From positions 50,151,501-50,215,500 of the forward strand of contig NC_092588.1 in the NCBI RefSeq assembly GCF_047663525.1: a DNA stretch of 64,000 bases. The letters are read 5' to 3'. A model generated the notes under the pieces. It saw only the letters and a program-made list of their open reading frames with translations. It was not told where the DNA came from and searched no databases. Source of the DNA: Anas platyrhynchos (lineage: Eukaryota; Chordata; Aves; Anseriformes; Anatidae). Numbering within the stretch: the first letter of the stretch is position 1; the number at the start of each line of letters is the position of its first letter. Below are positions 11,948-26,900 of this stretch, in pieces. The translations under genes and the position numbers were made by a program.

Positions 11948-14900
11948 CTGAAGGGGGGAGAAAAACAAAAACACAGATGGAAGAAAATTATGAAGACATC
12001 TTCTTTACAATTACATAAAACCTAACTCAAAAGCCAAATCTACTGGTGAACATTTCAATAAAGAAAATAATTTGAAAAATAATATTATATCATACCAAAA
12101 GCCAGGATCTGAACACAGCAAACCAGAACATTTTGAATAAGGATAGGCAATCCAGTGCTTTGCTTAAGATTTTGAAAAGACGGACTCTGAAGTATCCATC
12201 TTTTGCTTACTATGTAAGAATTAAACAGCAGTAATTCCTTATTGTTAAGGAGAATCATCTTCTGTTTGTCTTATGTTTCCAAATTGTCCCATATCAGCAG
12301 TTACAGGTGTAGAAACATCATTATTTATGAGTTCTTTAAAAGGCTACTGCTGCCAATGAATTTTTTAGATACCCAAAAGCAAACAGACAGAACAGTCATG
12401 TAAGAACCACTTATCAATTAGTTACAGATTATTGAAAGGGTACCTTTCCATAAAGGTACTACAAAGTGTTGTTTGCTTACCTCCTCTGGCCAACCAGTTG
12501 TCCTTGTTCACTAACAATGTGCAACAGAGTTACCATTTTGGATCTCGTTTACTCATTCTTAAGAATGAATAATAATATGCTTTTATTTAAAATTCATTAT
12601 TAAATCTAAATTAAGAGATACAGAAAGTAACTAAAACCACCTTCAATGAGCCTATATTTACTGCATTTCTTTGAAGAAAATGGTGTAGCTTCCGTATCTC
12701 ATCCATGACAATCCCAAAGACCCAACAACTGAGAAGTATAAAATACACAGTGAACAGGACAGTAAAATTACATTGCGAATCAATCTTGACATCCCAACAA
12801 CTGCAGCTACTTTCTGAAACACGCATTTCTAAGCCTAATCACAAGCCAGACTTTTCACTCAAGAAGAGCGAAGCCACTTCAACGCAAACATGGAAGCAAA
12901 ACTTACTCTCAGGTGCCGATTTTCTTCCGACAGCTTCATAACCTCTGCTTGAAGTCGTTTGCACTCCTCCACTAGCTTCCTTGTTTCAGTATCGTTAAGT
13001 GAAACACTATGTGGTTTTGGCATCGGTCCATCCTGCTTAGATGCATTCTGTACTGGAGCGGGTTTGCTTGCATCTATATCATTCTACAAATATTAAGAAC
13101 GACTTGAGAATTTTACTTATCTAGAGAAAAATTACCCACAGCTTAAAACTGGAACAACCCAGCTATTAATATAGTTCTATTGAGTCTATACTTAAAATGA
13201 TCTGAATAAAAGACTTTTTTTACTGGTTCAATTCCAGTTAGCACAAGTATTGGAAAGCAAGACAAGACTGAACTTTTTACATCTGGTACTAAATGCCACT
13301 GGGACAAAAACAAATACTTCAGCTGCTTCACACCGACCCAGTAGGCATGCAAAAGATGGCATAAGATATATCACGCAGCATTTGAACTTGACAGAAAAAA
13401 AATAAGCAGAAAAGGACATGCAGGAACAGCACAAAGCTGCACTGAGGTTCAGATTACACACTGGGAAAAACTTCTTTACTGTGAAGGTGGTTAAACACTG
13501 ACACAGGCTTCTTATCAACATGGTTGATGCCCTGTGCCTGTCAGTGATCAAGAGCCATGTGGACTATGCCCTCAGTAATACGCTTTAACTTTTGGTTAGC
13601 CCTAAGTGCTCAAGCAGTTGGCCTACACGATGCTTGAAGAATTAGTCCAGTTGGAAGGACCTATCTTATTCAAAAAGGAAACAATTAAAGCTGCAATAGT
13701 AAGAACAAAGTAGAAAGAAAACAGGTTGTATTACAACTAACATAATGTACGGCTGAGATATTTTGCATTTTGAGAACCTCTTACTAGAGAGAAATTCAAG
13801 TTTTGTGCAAACATGGCATCTAAGTTTCAGAGCATCTCTGCAATATGCAATACTAATTTTGGACACAAGTAAAGAGTAGCACAAAAAGCTGCCAGAAAGC
13901 CATAAATAAAAATAAAAATAAAAGTTCCCACAGCTCTGCTCAAGACAGACAGTGATCTTCAGTAGTCAGTAACAACAGAATGGATTCAACTGTATAGCTC
14001 AGGTTACCATTCACAAAAAAACACCATTCCCATGGCAGTACATTCAAGCTTCTCTATTTTTACTTGATTGGCTATACAGCTATGTCACTTAGACCACCAC
14101 TGCACTGCATGTGAAGCAGCCCACTCTGAATATAACAGAAAACCTAGTAAAAAGTAACGTATCTATGTACAAACAAAACAACTTAAAAAAAATCTGATTT
14201 CCAAGATTCTCTTTAGTTCCTATACGAACAGCAATTATTCGGGCTACAGCATCTACTTTCATTTTACATCTTTTGCAATGCAAAATGCCAAATCCTGCTA
14301 TTCTACACAGGTAATCCTAACTAGATTTAGAAAGACCAGCATACTTGTATCACGAGTAAACAGAGAAAGATGTATCGCTTTTTTCTCTGGCTCACTAGCT
14401 AAACTGAACTCCTTTAGTAGTACTGAAACATCAATAGAGACCTAAGACTTATCTCCCTGGAGCAAACCTCCTTTGCTGCCTGACCTCAGTGACTGGTTCC
14501 TTCATGTCTATCTTCTGGCTATGACTTGTAGGCATCTGAAGAAAGAGGTTGCTGACTGAAGTACTTGCATCCTGAGGTGGTATGTGAGCCTTGCCCTCAG
14601 GTCTTGGCACATTTCTCATTGCAAGGCTTAAGTGAGTGACTAAATCAACTCGTAAAGCATTAGGTTTTGCAACCCCATGCTGCTACTCAGAAAAATATAA
14701 AGATTAGGTACAGTCAACACTATAAAGGTATTAAAGAAAATATAAAAGGAGTTAGTTCTGTAAGAAAGCATTACATTTCTCTCACATTTTACTGTAAAAC
14801 TAAAAGCAAGTGTGATTTTCTTATATCTAGAATGTAATTTAGTAAGAGGGTAAGAAACACGGAAGGTAGCCAGCTAAGTACCTTGATAATTAATGCTTAA

Positions 14901-17900
14901 AATTTACAGTTTTAGCATTTCACATACACAGGCAGCTGAATAAAAGCCTGCATCTCAAATTAATCTTTACCAAAAAAAAAAAAAAAAAAAAAAGACCATT
15001 ATACTGACCGTATTACCCTCACATTACACTCCAAAAACTGTATTAGAAGAATGGTTGCAAATACAACTATTAGCCAGCCAGCAGACTTCATGAAGATCCT
15101 TTATGCATACAAATTATGAGATTTTACATGCATGGATTCATGCTGCTTCCACCCAACACACCTTACAGACTGCACAGTTAAAAAAGCCAAAGCCACAAAG
15201 TGAATAAGGTTGTTTATAGAAATCCTGCATTAGCACTCTAATTCACAATGCTAAAAGTAGCACCAAAAAAATAAAAGGTAAATAAAGAAGAATGTACAGT
15301 ATTAAGATTCAATAATCAGAAGAATGAGGGTAAAATGTGTAACGTGTAAGAATTTCAGCCATATTCCACAAAGCTTCAGGACAACAGACAGTTAGCTATT
15401 ATTCCAAACACCAGGCAACATAAAAACAGACATCTTCAGTCCATATACAATGAAATTGTCATCTCCTACACAAATGGAATTGATTTTGTTTGAAGTCAGA
15501 AGCATGAAAGAGCTAATGGGATTTTTTAATTTTTTGGTCTGATTACCTGTCTGTACCACTACCTTAAAAGATGCATTTAGGATTCCCAGCGCATGTATTA
15601 ATTTCCAATCAGTACTTCCTTTTCTCATTCAGCTGAATTAGAAAGAGAATTTTTAAAACTGAAAAGCACTTCATACTTTAAAAAGCAAATGATCCAATTT
15701 GCTTTTCCCTGTATGTGGTACTGAAGACTCTGCTTTTATCTGACAGCATTATAATGCTAAAGCAAATCAGTAATATGAATAATGAAAGGACAATATTTTT
15801 TGGCAATAGTTCAAACTATTTGAAATGAAGCTAGCATGGCAATTATAAGGTAAAGGACAACGCTGACTTGTTTGTGCTGCAACACAGAAGCCATGCATAC
15901 TGCACATCAGCATTCATACTGAAATAAAATATAAATCACCCCATACATCATTATGCATATCGACAACAGTGTAATTTGGAGTTGTTTCTCTCCATAATTG
16001 CCAAACTAGTAGTAGAAGCAGTAAATAAAAACTGTATTAAAAATAATTTTGTCAAATGCTTAAATCTGCCTTCTACTTGAAGATTCATCTCAGCTGATTC
16101 TCAGACACCAGAGTTAAGACTTACCTCACCTTACTTCAGCCTTCTAGATAACCTGTACCTAAAACTAGTTTCCATAAAAGGCAGAAAGACAGGAAAGGCA
16201 AACCTAGAGGTACAAATTCTAAGCATGTACCTTTGCCATGTACTAGAAGTAGGGAGCTCAGCTGCATGAACCGATAGCATAGCACATATGAATGGCTACA
16301 AGAGGCAGCCATCAAACAATGTTTTCACGTGAATATCAGGGCCCAGTGAAAACATGTGCCTGAAGAGTTATATACCAAACACCTCTCCCATCCATTTAAC
16401 CAGGTTTAAACTCTAAAGATCCACTTAACCATCAAATCAAACATTCTAAAAAGTTGAAAACAAATTTCTGTAAGATCATAAGTCAGTGTATGACAGTTTC
16501 TTACTCTTTTCTTACTTACCAGTTTATCATTTTCGTTGGGCATTTCAAACACACATCTCAATTTGGAGTCCATTAGCTCATCGGGCTTTGCTTCTTTCCA
16601 CTAAAACAATTAATATAGTTACTTAACGAGCCAGTCGTGCAAAGATATGAATAGTTCAAAACCTTGTTCTTAGAACTTCCCTATAGCTTCTACAAAGCTG
16701 AATGCTGTTCTTGTCCTAGCTGCAATTTTCAGACTTGCTTTTGAACAACAGTTCTGTCCACTTTAGATTACTCTGTAAGTAATGAGAGGCAGAGATGGTT
16801 TAACTTAAGTCTGGAAACGGAATCAAGTGAACTGAACGCCAGGATGGATCCAGAAGTTTGTAGGGCACAACAGGTGGGACAGCAGAGTGGTTTCCTTAAC
16901 ACAATCAGGAACAAAAGTACCACCTGAGTTGGCCTAAGAACAAAGCCATACCGCTGCTTGGTAAATGTTCTCATGTCCTATTTCAGAAGCATCAATTTTA
17001 AACAAAAGAATGAAAGACACATTTATTGATTCTATACTTAACTCCAGAGTAAATTCCTTTTTATTTTTTTTCCTCCAGTGGCTATAATTGTGCAGTAACT
17101 TGTAACTACAATTACTGATTTTCTGCAAGATTTGTTTCTCAGTATTCTATACTTTTAACAACCAAGAAAGCTGTTATTTTCAAGGTATTTCTAAAGTGGA
17201 TTTTTATATCCTCCCCAAATAGTTACGCTTCACTTACCACACATAACCAAGAGCTACCAGCACATATTAAGAAAAAGTAAACCAGACCAACAAGAGAAAT
17301 GTTATCTTTGTAGCTACACATCTCAAAAGCTTAAAAATTTTTCCACTGTTTCCAGTGGAAAGAGATGCCATAATAATCTTTGCCTTCACATGTAAGGGAA
17401 GAGAGCCTAAGCCATCAGAGGTCTAGTGAATTTCAGTAATTTATAAAATATGGATAAAAAGTTTTGTTTGTCCTCCTCTACCTTGAGTGAACACTGAACC
17501 ACGTGATTAACCATATGAACTCGGGCGTCCTTAGAACAGTTTCTAGAGACAGAAGCCCTGCATCATGCCCCTGGACCCTAATAAAAATGCTAATGGGAAC
17601 CCATGTATACCCTGAAGGGCAGGTGCTGACTGAAGACTTCTCTTCCAATTGCTTGTAATGTCAGAGAAAGGTGTCCTTACTTCTGAACTAAAATGCACAA
17701 ACCTAATTCTCTTCTTCCTGGATCTTTTGTCAGACCAGTCCAACTCAAGAATTGAACCTACAGCCTGTTCTATTAAAAAATAAAATCTATCATTTGTGCT
17801 GTGTTTAGCCACTTGGTATCTCATAGAGAGACAGTGTAGTCTTGCAAATGTTTCAATTCCTTAGAATACTATTCAACTTTTTAGACCTAATGGGTCTATT

Positions 17901-20900
17901 TCATACAACTTCAGGCTTGCTGCTTCCATATACTGGACTCCCTCATATAAAACCTGTTTCTTCAGTTCCAATAAACTGCTTATCACATACAACACGACCA
18001 TGCTTTAGCACTGAAGTGACTTTAGCTTTGATATAGTACTACTTCTATTCAATCAGTCCACTAGACAGGTTCCAAGAACTTAGCTTGTATTTAATATTAA
18101 AAACCCAGAATCACTTACGGAAGACATTTCTCCAAAAAATAATTTAGAAAACATGATTCACTTAAGACTGAAGACTTTTTAAATTAATAAGCAAATACAA
18201 ACTACAACAATTATTCTACCCCTGTTTTACTTACCACTGCCTCCATATCTGAAATATTTGATGGTGCGTAGATCGTTTGTACCATAAACTTGTGTTTACT
18301 CTTCTCATTTGGGTCATAGTCAAAAGGTTGCAGCATTACTATACAAAAGAATAAAAAAGAAATCCGTGATCCTCCAGCTAATCACTGTAATAAACATGCC
18401 ATATGCTTTCGGTTCACTTCTCAGTGAACAGACACTGAAAGTTAAAACATGAAGGCAGTGTTGAAAATAGGGCAGATGTAAGATGTTTCCTTTCATTACT
18501 TGCTACAGTGTACAACCATTAAAAACCTTAAGTTTTTCAGAGTCTAGCATAGCTTAAAAGATTATTTCTGCAATTACTATAACTAGAAGACATTTAATAT
18601 ACAAGTGAGAACAAACATATCCTGACTTTTCTGTGGAATAGATAAATTTTGTGATAAAGTAAATGCAAACATAGAAGAACGATGGTATACATTATGACAT
18701 TTACTCAGGGGAAAGAAAAAAAACCTTACATTAGACAGACCACCAGTAGGGCAAGCTCAACTGACTAAATTGTATTAATCTAAGCTGGGTGCAAGACTAC
18801 TAAAATACTTAACTCAAACCACAATTACTACAGGAGGTAAAGCTGCCTAGGGCTTTAATAATGCATCATTAGAACACTTTCAAATTCAGCTCTTGTAAGA
18901 TTTATAGTGATTACTTACGGAATAACTACGTAACACATTTCATTCAGGTTTTGACATTGTTAAACTTAAGTCCAGCCTAACAGCTAATGTTTGCCCAAAA
19001 GCACTCCAAAATCCAACTATGGATTTGAATTCTACAGCAAGTTTTGGTCCTCCACTGCATTTTATGAGTGGACAAAGAGGGATGGGATTCAAAATCATGT
19101 TTGATGTAAAGGCAGTTTTAAGTGACATATTAAAATTAAATACATAATACCCTCTTTGTATTTTATCTGATGTGTTTTATCCCCGCATTGTCAGCCTTCA
19201 ACATACTCTAATGCAGATTTTAAAAATCTTCCTGAATGAAACCAAATGCTTCTGACACAACATAGTTTGTGCTACAGGTACCAGAACTAGAATATGCAAG
19301 CAGTAGAGGGTACTTTTGTGACAAGACATTTTCTGAATGAGAAGTCTTTTTACTGCACTCCAAATTTTTACAGCTTTTTACAGCTTTCCAAATTTGATAA
19401 TTCAACTGGTCAAGTTGAACTCATGTTTTCAAAGTTATTATTTTGAAGTGTACATAAATTGGAAAAATGAATTACATCAGTAACAGTTCCCATTATCTCC
19501 ATTATTACTACAACACTACAATATTTTTAAAAGAACACTTCAATTACAGAAGCACAGCACCTTCATCCATCCAAACTGTATAAAGCCATCAGGAGGTTGA
19601 GGTGTTTGTTGTTGTTGCTGTTTAAAAAACAGCCCAGACTGGTTGTCAGCTCATCCTAGTATCATTATTTTGTGTGTGATTTCTTTAGTTCGAAGTGACT
19701 GAAAAGAGAACGTCTATAATACCGTCCAGGAGAGTAAAGCAGGGGTATAGTATAAGGATTTGCAGAAATACCTGAATACACAAGGGTTGATAATAGTAGT
19801 GCTGGAGGACTAACTGAAATAGACAGAAGGATACATAACCAGCAGAGTCTACCTCCATCCTACTTCCATGGAATAGACCGTAAAATAAACCGTCACTTTA
19901 GCCTCCTTGCTCACATTTCATCCTGGAGACAATTAGTTGACTCACTCCTGCTGGGAGTCCCAGGTAACAGAAGTTACATACACGAATACACACGTGTACA
20001 CACTTGCAACTCTACCAGAGAACAAGGACTCAGAGTAAACTGTAGAGATAAATTATTTGACTTGTCTCCCACAGGAAGTGGATTCCACTTTAGAGCATCG
20101 TTATATAAAAAGAAAAGAGAAACTTAAGTAATTCCAGATAAAGATTAAAAATGTGAATTACATTTATGGAGTCCTATCACCAGGAATCCGTATAGTCACC
20201 TATTTTACAGCAATGAAGAAACTAAAGCAGAAATATTTATTTACCTAGGAAAACACACTGTACGCTCTGAATGAGTTTCCCATGTAATTCTAAAAAAGTT
20301 CCGTCTGTAGACTTCAATATTTTTACTATGTCCAACAATTCAGTTTTATTTTCCTCAATTCTGAATCTTTACTGGATGTATAGCTCAACATCCCCGCTTT
20401 CACACAGTGCAAGTTCTTCACAATAGAACTGAACCGCATTAGTTTATAAACTGGTAAGTACAGTATCAAAATGATTAACTTGGCCTCTCCAAATTCATCG
20501 GTACTTATGAAAAAGTTACTACTAAATTTAATTATACTGCAACCTAATTTTAGAGCTTATGTATTAGTTACATGTTGCAGATGTTTGCTGCAGAATAGTT
20601 ATCCAATGTTTTTCCTCCTTTAATGCTGCATAGGGTATAATCAAATGATAATTAAATAATCTAGCATTCTATCTAGCAATCTGAATCAGATACATTCCAC
20701 AAATAAAGCCCGTATAGGAACTGCAATATTTGACATGCTTTCAAACGATCCTACTTGCAAAGGCTTTGAAGTCAGGTTTCTTTAATCGTTGGCCTCACTT
20801 AGGTCCAGAATATAAATGATCTAACTAAAGGCTTCTTCCAAACATGGAGCTACAGCAATTTATCTCTAAGAATTGTTCCACCAGCAGACCACAGAAAGAA

Positions 20901-23900
20901 TGCAGTACTTTAGTTTCCCTACGCCAAGGGAACAGATGGAATAGCTTGAAAGACAACAGAACCAGCTTTCCATCATCTGAGAACTTCCTCCTGTGCTGGC
21001 AGAATCCTTGGGTAACTAGTTAAATAACTTGGTGTTCTTTGACTACTAGGTAACAGCTGAAAATTTGATTGAATTGAAAAGCAGCAGAGAAAAAGATCAA
21101 TGAATTCAAAGAGACATTCAAGCTATGTTAGGCTTTAAGTAATCATGGCAAACTCCATGAATATATGAAGCCACTGTTTTCAGCATATTCTCAGAGCCCA
21201 CGAGCTGTCGACATTATCAATTCTAAGAGTATTGCAAACAGTTACGAAAGCAAGACTCTTGTTAGTAAGCCTAAGTTTTCTACACAGAAGGGCTTTATCT
21301 CCACAAAACCGATCTTAAATGGGTCTGAAACTCAGAAGGAAGAATAGTAACATGTAACACTAACAGTTGCAAAGAAAGAAAAATAACATTCTATAGTCTG
21401 GAAAGAAAAATCACCAGCAAACAATTAATATAGATGACACAAAAATAAATAGTTAATTTAGGTCATCAAGGTGAAGGGAAAGACATCCAAATCAACAGTA
21501 AAAGAGAGGTCCTATCAAATCCGTATTTTCAGAAAAAATATATAAACGTGGTTAAAAAATAGTACCTTCTGTTTCACAATAGGATGATACAAAAATGTCC
21601 GTGGACCTCCTTAAAATGTCTATTAAATCACATCTCCAATAATGTACTTTAAAACTCCCTTGACCCTGAATTATCTGATGCATTATCTGGACTAGAGGCA
21701 GCTAACATTGTCAACATTTAGTGCTGAACAGAGTTTCAGCCATGGTATCCTACATTGATTTCCCTCTGCACAACAATGTGAGAGAAATCTATTTTTAATG
21801 ATATGAACAATGAGTCAGCACTGAAAACATTCAGTAGAGAGATACAAGAGATAACAAAGTGGGTCAATAGAAAAAGTATCTGCGTACTTGGCTTACAAAG
21901 TAATTCAAAAGAAATTATATGCCCAAAAACAACAATTTGGGGAAGAAAACTTAAATTCTGAAAAGCATCTGTAATGACACATCTACATCTTGGAGTCACT
22001 GTAGCTGAAAATCCGCATGAGATTCCATTAATACAGAAAAAGCAGCAACAAAGAGCCACTGTGGATGCAAAGTGGAAAATCACCCAGCTTTGATACTCTG
22101 ATACATAGTTAACACAAATGTCTGTGAGTCAATGTTGAAAAGGAAAATAAGCTAAGCTTTTGACTACGAGAATCTCTAAACAATTATCTCAATAAAATGA
22201 TCTTTTGTCCACAAGACTCTGAACTGTCCCTGGCAAGCAATACTGAAGTTTTAAAAGGTCACATTCTACAGATCATATCAGATTAGAAAACTGGTGTCTC
22301 TCCTAAAAGGAAAGTTACTCTGAGGTTTTAATCCATCAACTTTGAAGTTTTCCTGAGTTATTTCTTGCAGCTTTTGAACATATCACCTAAAGCTAGTTCC
22401 TCAAATTCTTTTAAACTTCCCAGAGGGCTTAAGGGTATGAATATGAAAAGCTCTGAAGATTGCTCCTTGTTTCCCTTTGCTTTGCTATAGCTTTTCAGGG
22501 GTACTACAAGAATCGTCAGCTTTCTAGACTTAGGAGATCTAGAAGCTTATGACTGTGTCACCCTTGATCTCTACAACCTATGAGACTACATCCATGTTGG
22601 GAAATATGATGGTTCCACAGAAAAGTAAGAGTTTCTCTCCTCTTACAGTCATAGGTTTGAGAATTTCCTTATTCAGATGATTCTTAACTCAAGAAGATTG
22701 GGAGAACAACCTACAAAAATAATTTATCAAGTCAGAAGACCAATACCTACTCTTTTCCCACTTTCTTGAGAATGTCTACTCCCATCATTCCTGACACCTG
22801 GTCTTTTTGACACAGTACTGTCCAGTATAGGATTAGATTATTATATATCCAGCTCTCAAAATTCTGTTAATTGTCATAATGAAGTATGTAAGCCAAACCT
22901 AGACGGAGTTTCACGGGGGGTGGAAATATTGTGTGGCTTCAAGGCTCACACTGCTGAGCATTAAAGATCCTTTTTTAATCCACATCCCAAAAACAGATTA
23001 AGAAGTGTCTCTAGAGTGAAACGTGATAGATTTGTCAAACCTAAAGGCTACAAAAGCTCCATCTAATATAACAGAAAATTTCCTTAAAAGAACTGACAGA
23101 TTATCACTTAGCATGTATTACTTAACACACTCGTAACTCTTCTATTATGACAAGTTATGACACAATAGAGTTCAGACAATAGGGACCTGTCCTATTCCAA
23201 ACAACTATTCCACAATTGTGGATGGATTTATTTTTTTTAAACGCATTGAACTGTCAAATGTTGAACTTTAAACACATCAGAGCAGCCAAGCAACGTCCCA
23301 CTTCACAATGGGAACAGGAATACAGTTGTCTGAAGGTACTGTTAATGTCACTGCCCATTTCCCGCTTTCCTTCCTCTTTAACACAGCAATAGCTGCAGGT
23401 AAACATGATAAACGACAAACAAATATTTTTGTACAGAGGTTTTTCATGCTTTAAAACATATAACCTACAACGATGCATATCTGCTTTTACCTGAAACAAT
23501 TACAGATGATCCTGGGTCAATAATTCCACTGTTTGGCCTCACACAGTATCGACGAGGCGCTGTGGTCTTCACTTTGAAGCATACTTTTCTATCTGATGGA
23601 TTTCGTAGCTTAAGATTTGTAGTTACTACGTCTGTAAAGGGACCTGGAAAAAAAAAAAGTCATTTTTGTTGTAAATATTCATGTATCTGTGGAAGACAAG
23701 CCTGTTTATACAGTACAAATTACTCTTAAAATATAATTTAATGGCAACAGGCAGGTTAAATCATACATCTGTTAAGCACATATACCGTTACGTGCAAAAC
23801 ATATTCCATCATCTTAGTTATAACAATATACATTAACGCAATGAATGAGTAAGTACTAAGACATATTCAAGCTGCTGGTGCAAGGAGTTCATATATACAT

Positions 23901-26900
23901 ATAAAGAGAGAGGCATTTTTACGACTTACACACAGACGTCATTATGCTAATTTTACCAAAGCTTTCCTAACACTGCACGTAACCAGTGGGTAATGATCAT
24001 ATGTGCAAGTAAATCTTGCTGGATTTTTCTCTAGGAATAGAAGCAATATGTACTTTGGAATTCTTTCAAGTGTTTATTACAGAAAGGAAACACTGCGATA
24101 ATGAAATATACGAACTGCTCGAGATTTCAACTTATGTTGGGCTTTGAGGTCCTACAGCCTTGACAGAAACATCACCCTCATCTGTTAAATCCAAAACAGG
24201 CAGGGAAGATGATACTCTGTTTATGCATATATTCCAACTCGTCCACCAAAAAGAAACTTCAGTTGCCATATTCACCAATCTAATGCAGTATATTCTCTAA
24301 ACCATGCCTATATTAAACCATCAAGATAGAAACTGACTCTAAGGCTGGACTGGACGACAGAGGCTTAATTTCAATGTCAAGCTGTAAAAGCTCTTCTTCC
24401 AGAAGAGATCACCTCCAAGTGATATCATACGGTAACAGCAAAAAAGGTTCACAGTGTTCTCAGCTATGTTAATCTCCTTTATGTCATCTGAAAGCCAGAA
24501 TGCACAGGCACTGTAAGAATGAACTTAGAAAATGGAACTGCATATGAACATGAAGTTAATTCAATAATACTTCATGTGTACATGAATTTTAAAGAAGCCT
24601 ATTTTTCTTTAGACATTACAAATCAAATTCCTACAAAATGCTTTCCACCATTATTGGAATAGCAACAACTACTTTTCCATTTAAAAAAGAAAGAGAGCAA
24701 ACTTTAGATTATACAGGGTTAAAAACATACACGACCTGAGCAGGAAGGTAGGAATCCACCAACATAAGATAAAGGAAGTCAGAAAGTCAGTTCTCTTCTG
24801 GGACCTCTGTGGAATAATGTCTCCAGGACTCCTCTGAAGCCAACGGCGCTATCACTAGCATGTTATTACACTAGAGGGCTCACTATCTGAGCAATGTCTT
24901 GATTTCTGTAACCCTCTTTCAGCCCGAATCCTTGATGTTGAGAGAGTGCTGAACACAGCCTTGACTTGAAACAATGAAATACAAATCGACAGAGGACAAA
25001 CTGGGATTACTGAGAACAAGAACAGTCAGGTGGAGGTGAAGACACGTGTGAGCCAGTTTAAATTCGACAAGACTTCATTGGTGAGAAAATAGGAACTGGT
25101 ACTACTCGTCTGAAAATGTCATTTCTAATCTGGCTTTATACAGTAGAGGAAGGTAATCAGCCTTTTAATCCACTGAAACTTGGCACGGGTCCCATGAGGA
25201 AGATTTACAAAACTACTTCAAAGTTTCCTGCCACTTGTCCCTTGTCGGCTCTTGCAGGATCCGGTTGCATTTACTTAGAGAGTTCAACCTAAAAATAACT
25301 CCCATAACCCACACCACAAGCCGAACTAAAATCAGGTATCTGAATAACCCTCTAAGTCTGAGGCTGCTGATACACTCAGAAAAAAGACTGAGCATTTATT
25401 TTTTGAGCCATACTAACATTTTTAAGAACTTAATTCTCAATATTTTACTTACAGCCACCTAGGCAGTGCCTTTGCAGTGCCCAGCAGCATAGGAAACCTT
25501 GAATTTGGCTTTGTCTTTTTTTTTCCCTTTTGTTTTTTGTCTATAATTGCAACTCTAGACAACCTGAGGTGCTCTGCTGTGCAATCTTCTCAACCACTGC
25601 TACAAGAAAAAATCAGGTCTAAGAAAAAAAGGCTCAGTTCAGAGGCTCATTTTGAAAGACACAGTCACCAACTGGAGGAGGTCTACTACTCAAATAGCTT
25701 ATCTCGAGACACAGAAACAGAGAATTTAGGAACTCGAGATCAACTTGTTTAAACTTATAAAAAATAAAAGATGTTCCAAGACATGAAAGGCCCCCTCACG
25801 CCTTCCTTCTCAGAGCCTGCATAATAAAGGCAAGATAGGAGTCAAAGCATTGTTAGGATTATTCTAATACTTCCTAGCAGTTCTAACACCACAGATGAAA
25901 AAAAGCCTGCTTTTGTTCTCCAGGTACATACATGTAATGACCTCCTCTGCATTTCCCCAGCACTTCCCAAAGAGCAGCCTTGATCTCAGGAACATTTTTC
26001 AGCATCAGACACTTCTTCCAGAGTGGACTGAAATCTTTTCTCAAAGCCTTGGGCACCCTTTTGCCAGCCTTACCTTTCACCTGCTTTCCAAAAGCTTGAA
26101 AGGTGACAAGCTTTACAGAACCTCTCCAGACTCACAACCATCAGAATTAATAAATAGCTCCCAACAAACTGGTGTACAGAGGGACAACAAAAGGAAAATA
26201 AGACTGAATGGCACTGGTCTGGCAGTGCCCAGCTGTTCTGGTAGTTCAGTGACAGCACTGATCTTGAGCATGGGTAGGCAGGCATAGACTTTTCTGACAC
26301 AAGGACAGGAAATCAGGGAAGAAAAGAAAATGACTAGCATTGTGAGGAGAAGCATGTTCTAAATTAGAATGACATGTCCTTCAAAAAAAAAAAAAAAAGC
26401 ATGCAAGAGCAGAAAGGGATTCTGGAGTTTCCATTCACACAGACATATGTGACCCTACCCTTGAAAGAGTGGGGAAATAAAAGTCTAGCTGGCACCTACA
26501 GCCTGAGCACAAAATCTTAAATCATCAGATTTCTTTGAGAAAAACTAGAAGAGTGGGGCAAGAAAAAAACAGGAGTGAGAAACACTGGGCCATACCACAC
26601 AGACTACATCTGAAGAACCTGTAGAAAAGAACAGAGGCTAAGATAGGAGGTAGGTACACACATTTTGGGCGTGCACTGAGATGGACAAGAGCATGCCAAC
26701 TTCATCTCAGGAAACACCGGTACGTTACCATATTATTACACACAAAAAAGTATCTCACTCGCCACTTGTGACACCCAGTCTAAACCTGGGTTGGTTTTAT
26801 TTAAGCACTTAAACCTGTAACAAACTCACATAACTGCCCCCAGCACACAAAAACACCTTGTGAGTACTCATCTACTGTATTTTGCCCAATTTCCATTGGA

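Larger units (their letters stand above)
13084..16519 (-). other. VAPA: VAPA intron 4
   Basis: A 3.4-kb intron. It holds a plus-strand CR1 3' fragment (13425-13675), the candidate cassette exon (14485-14682) and an A22 tract (14972-14993). The rest is AT-rich with no recognised feature. Confidence 0.9.

Noticed and set aside
25883..26355. Overlapping frames on both strands (up to 130 codons)
   Set aside because: Considered as a processed pseudogene, but neither strand's peptide resembles a known family, and it lies inside VAPA intron 1.
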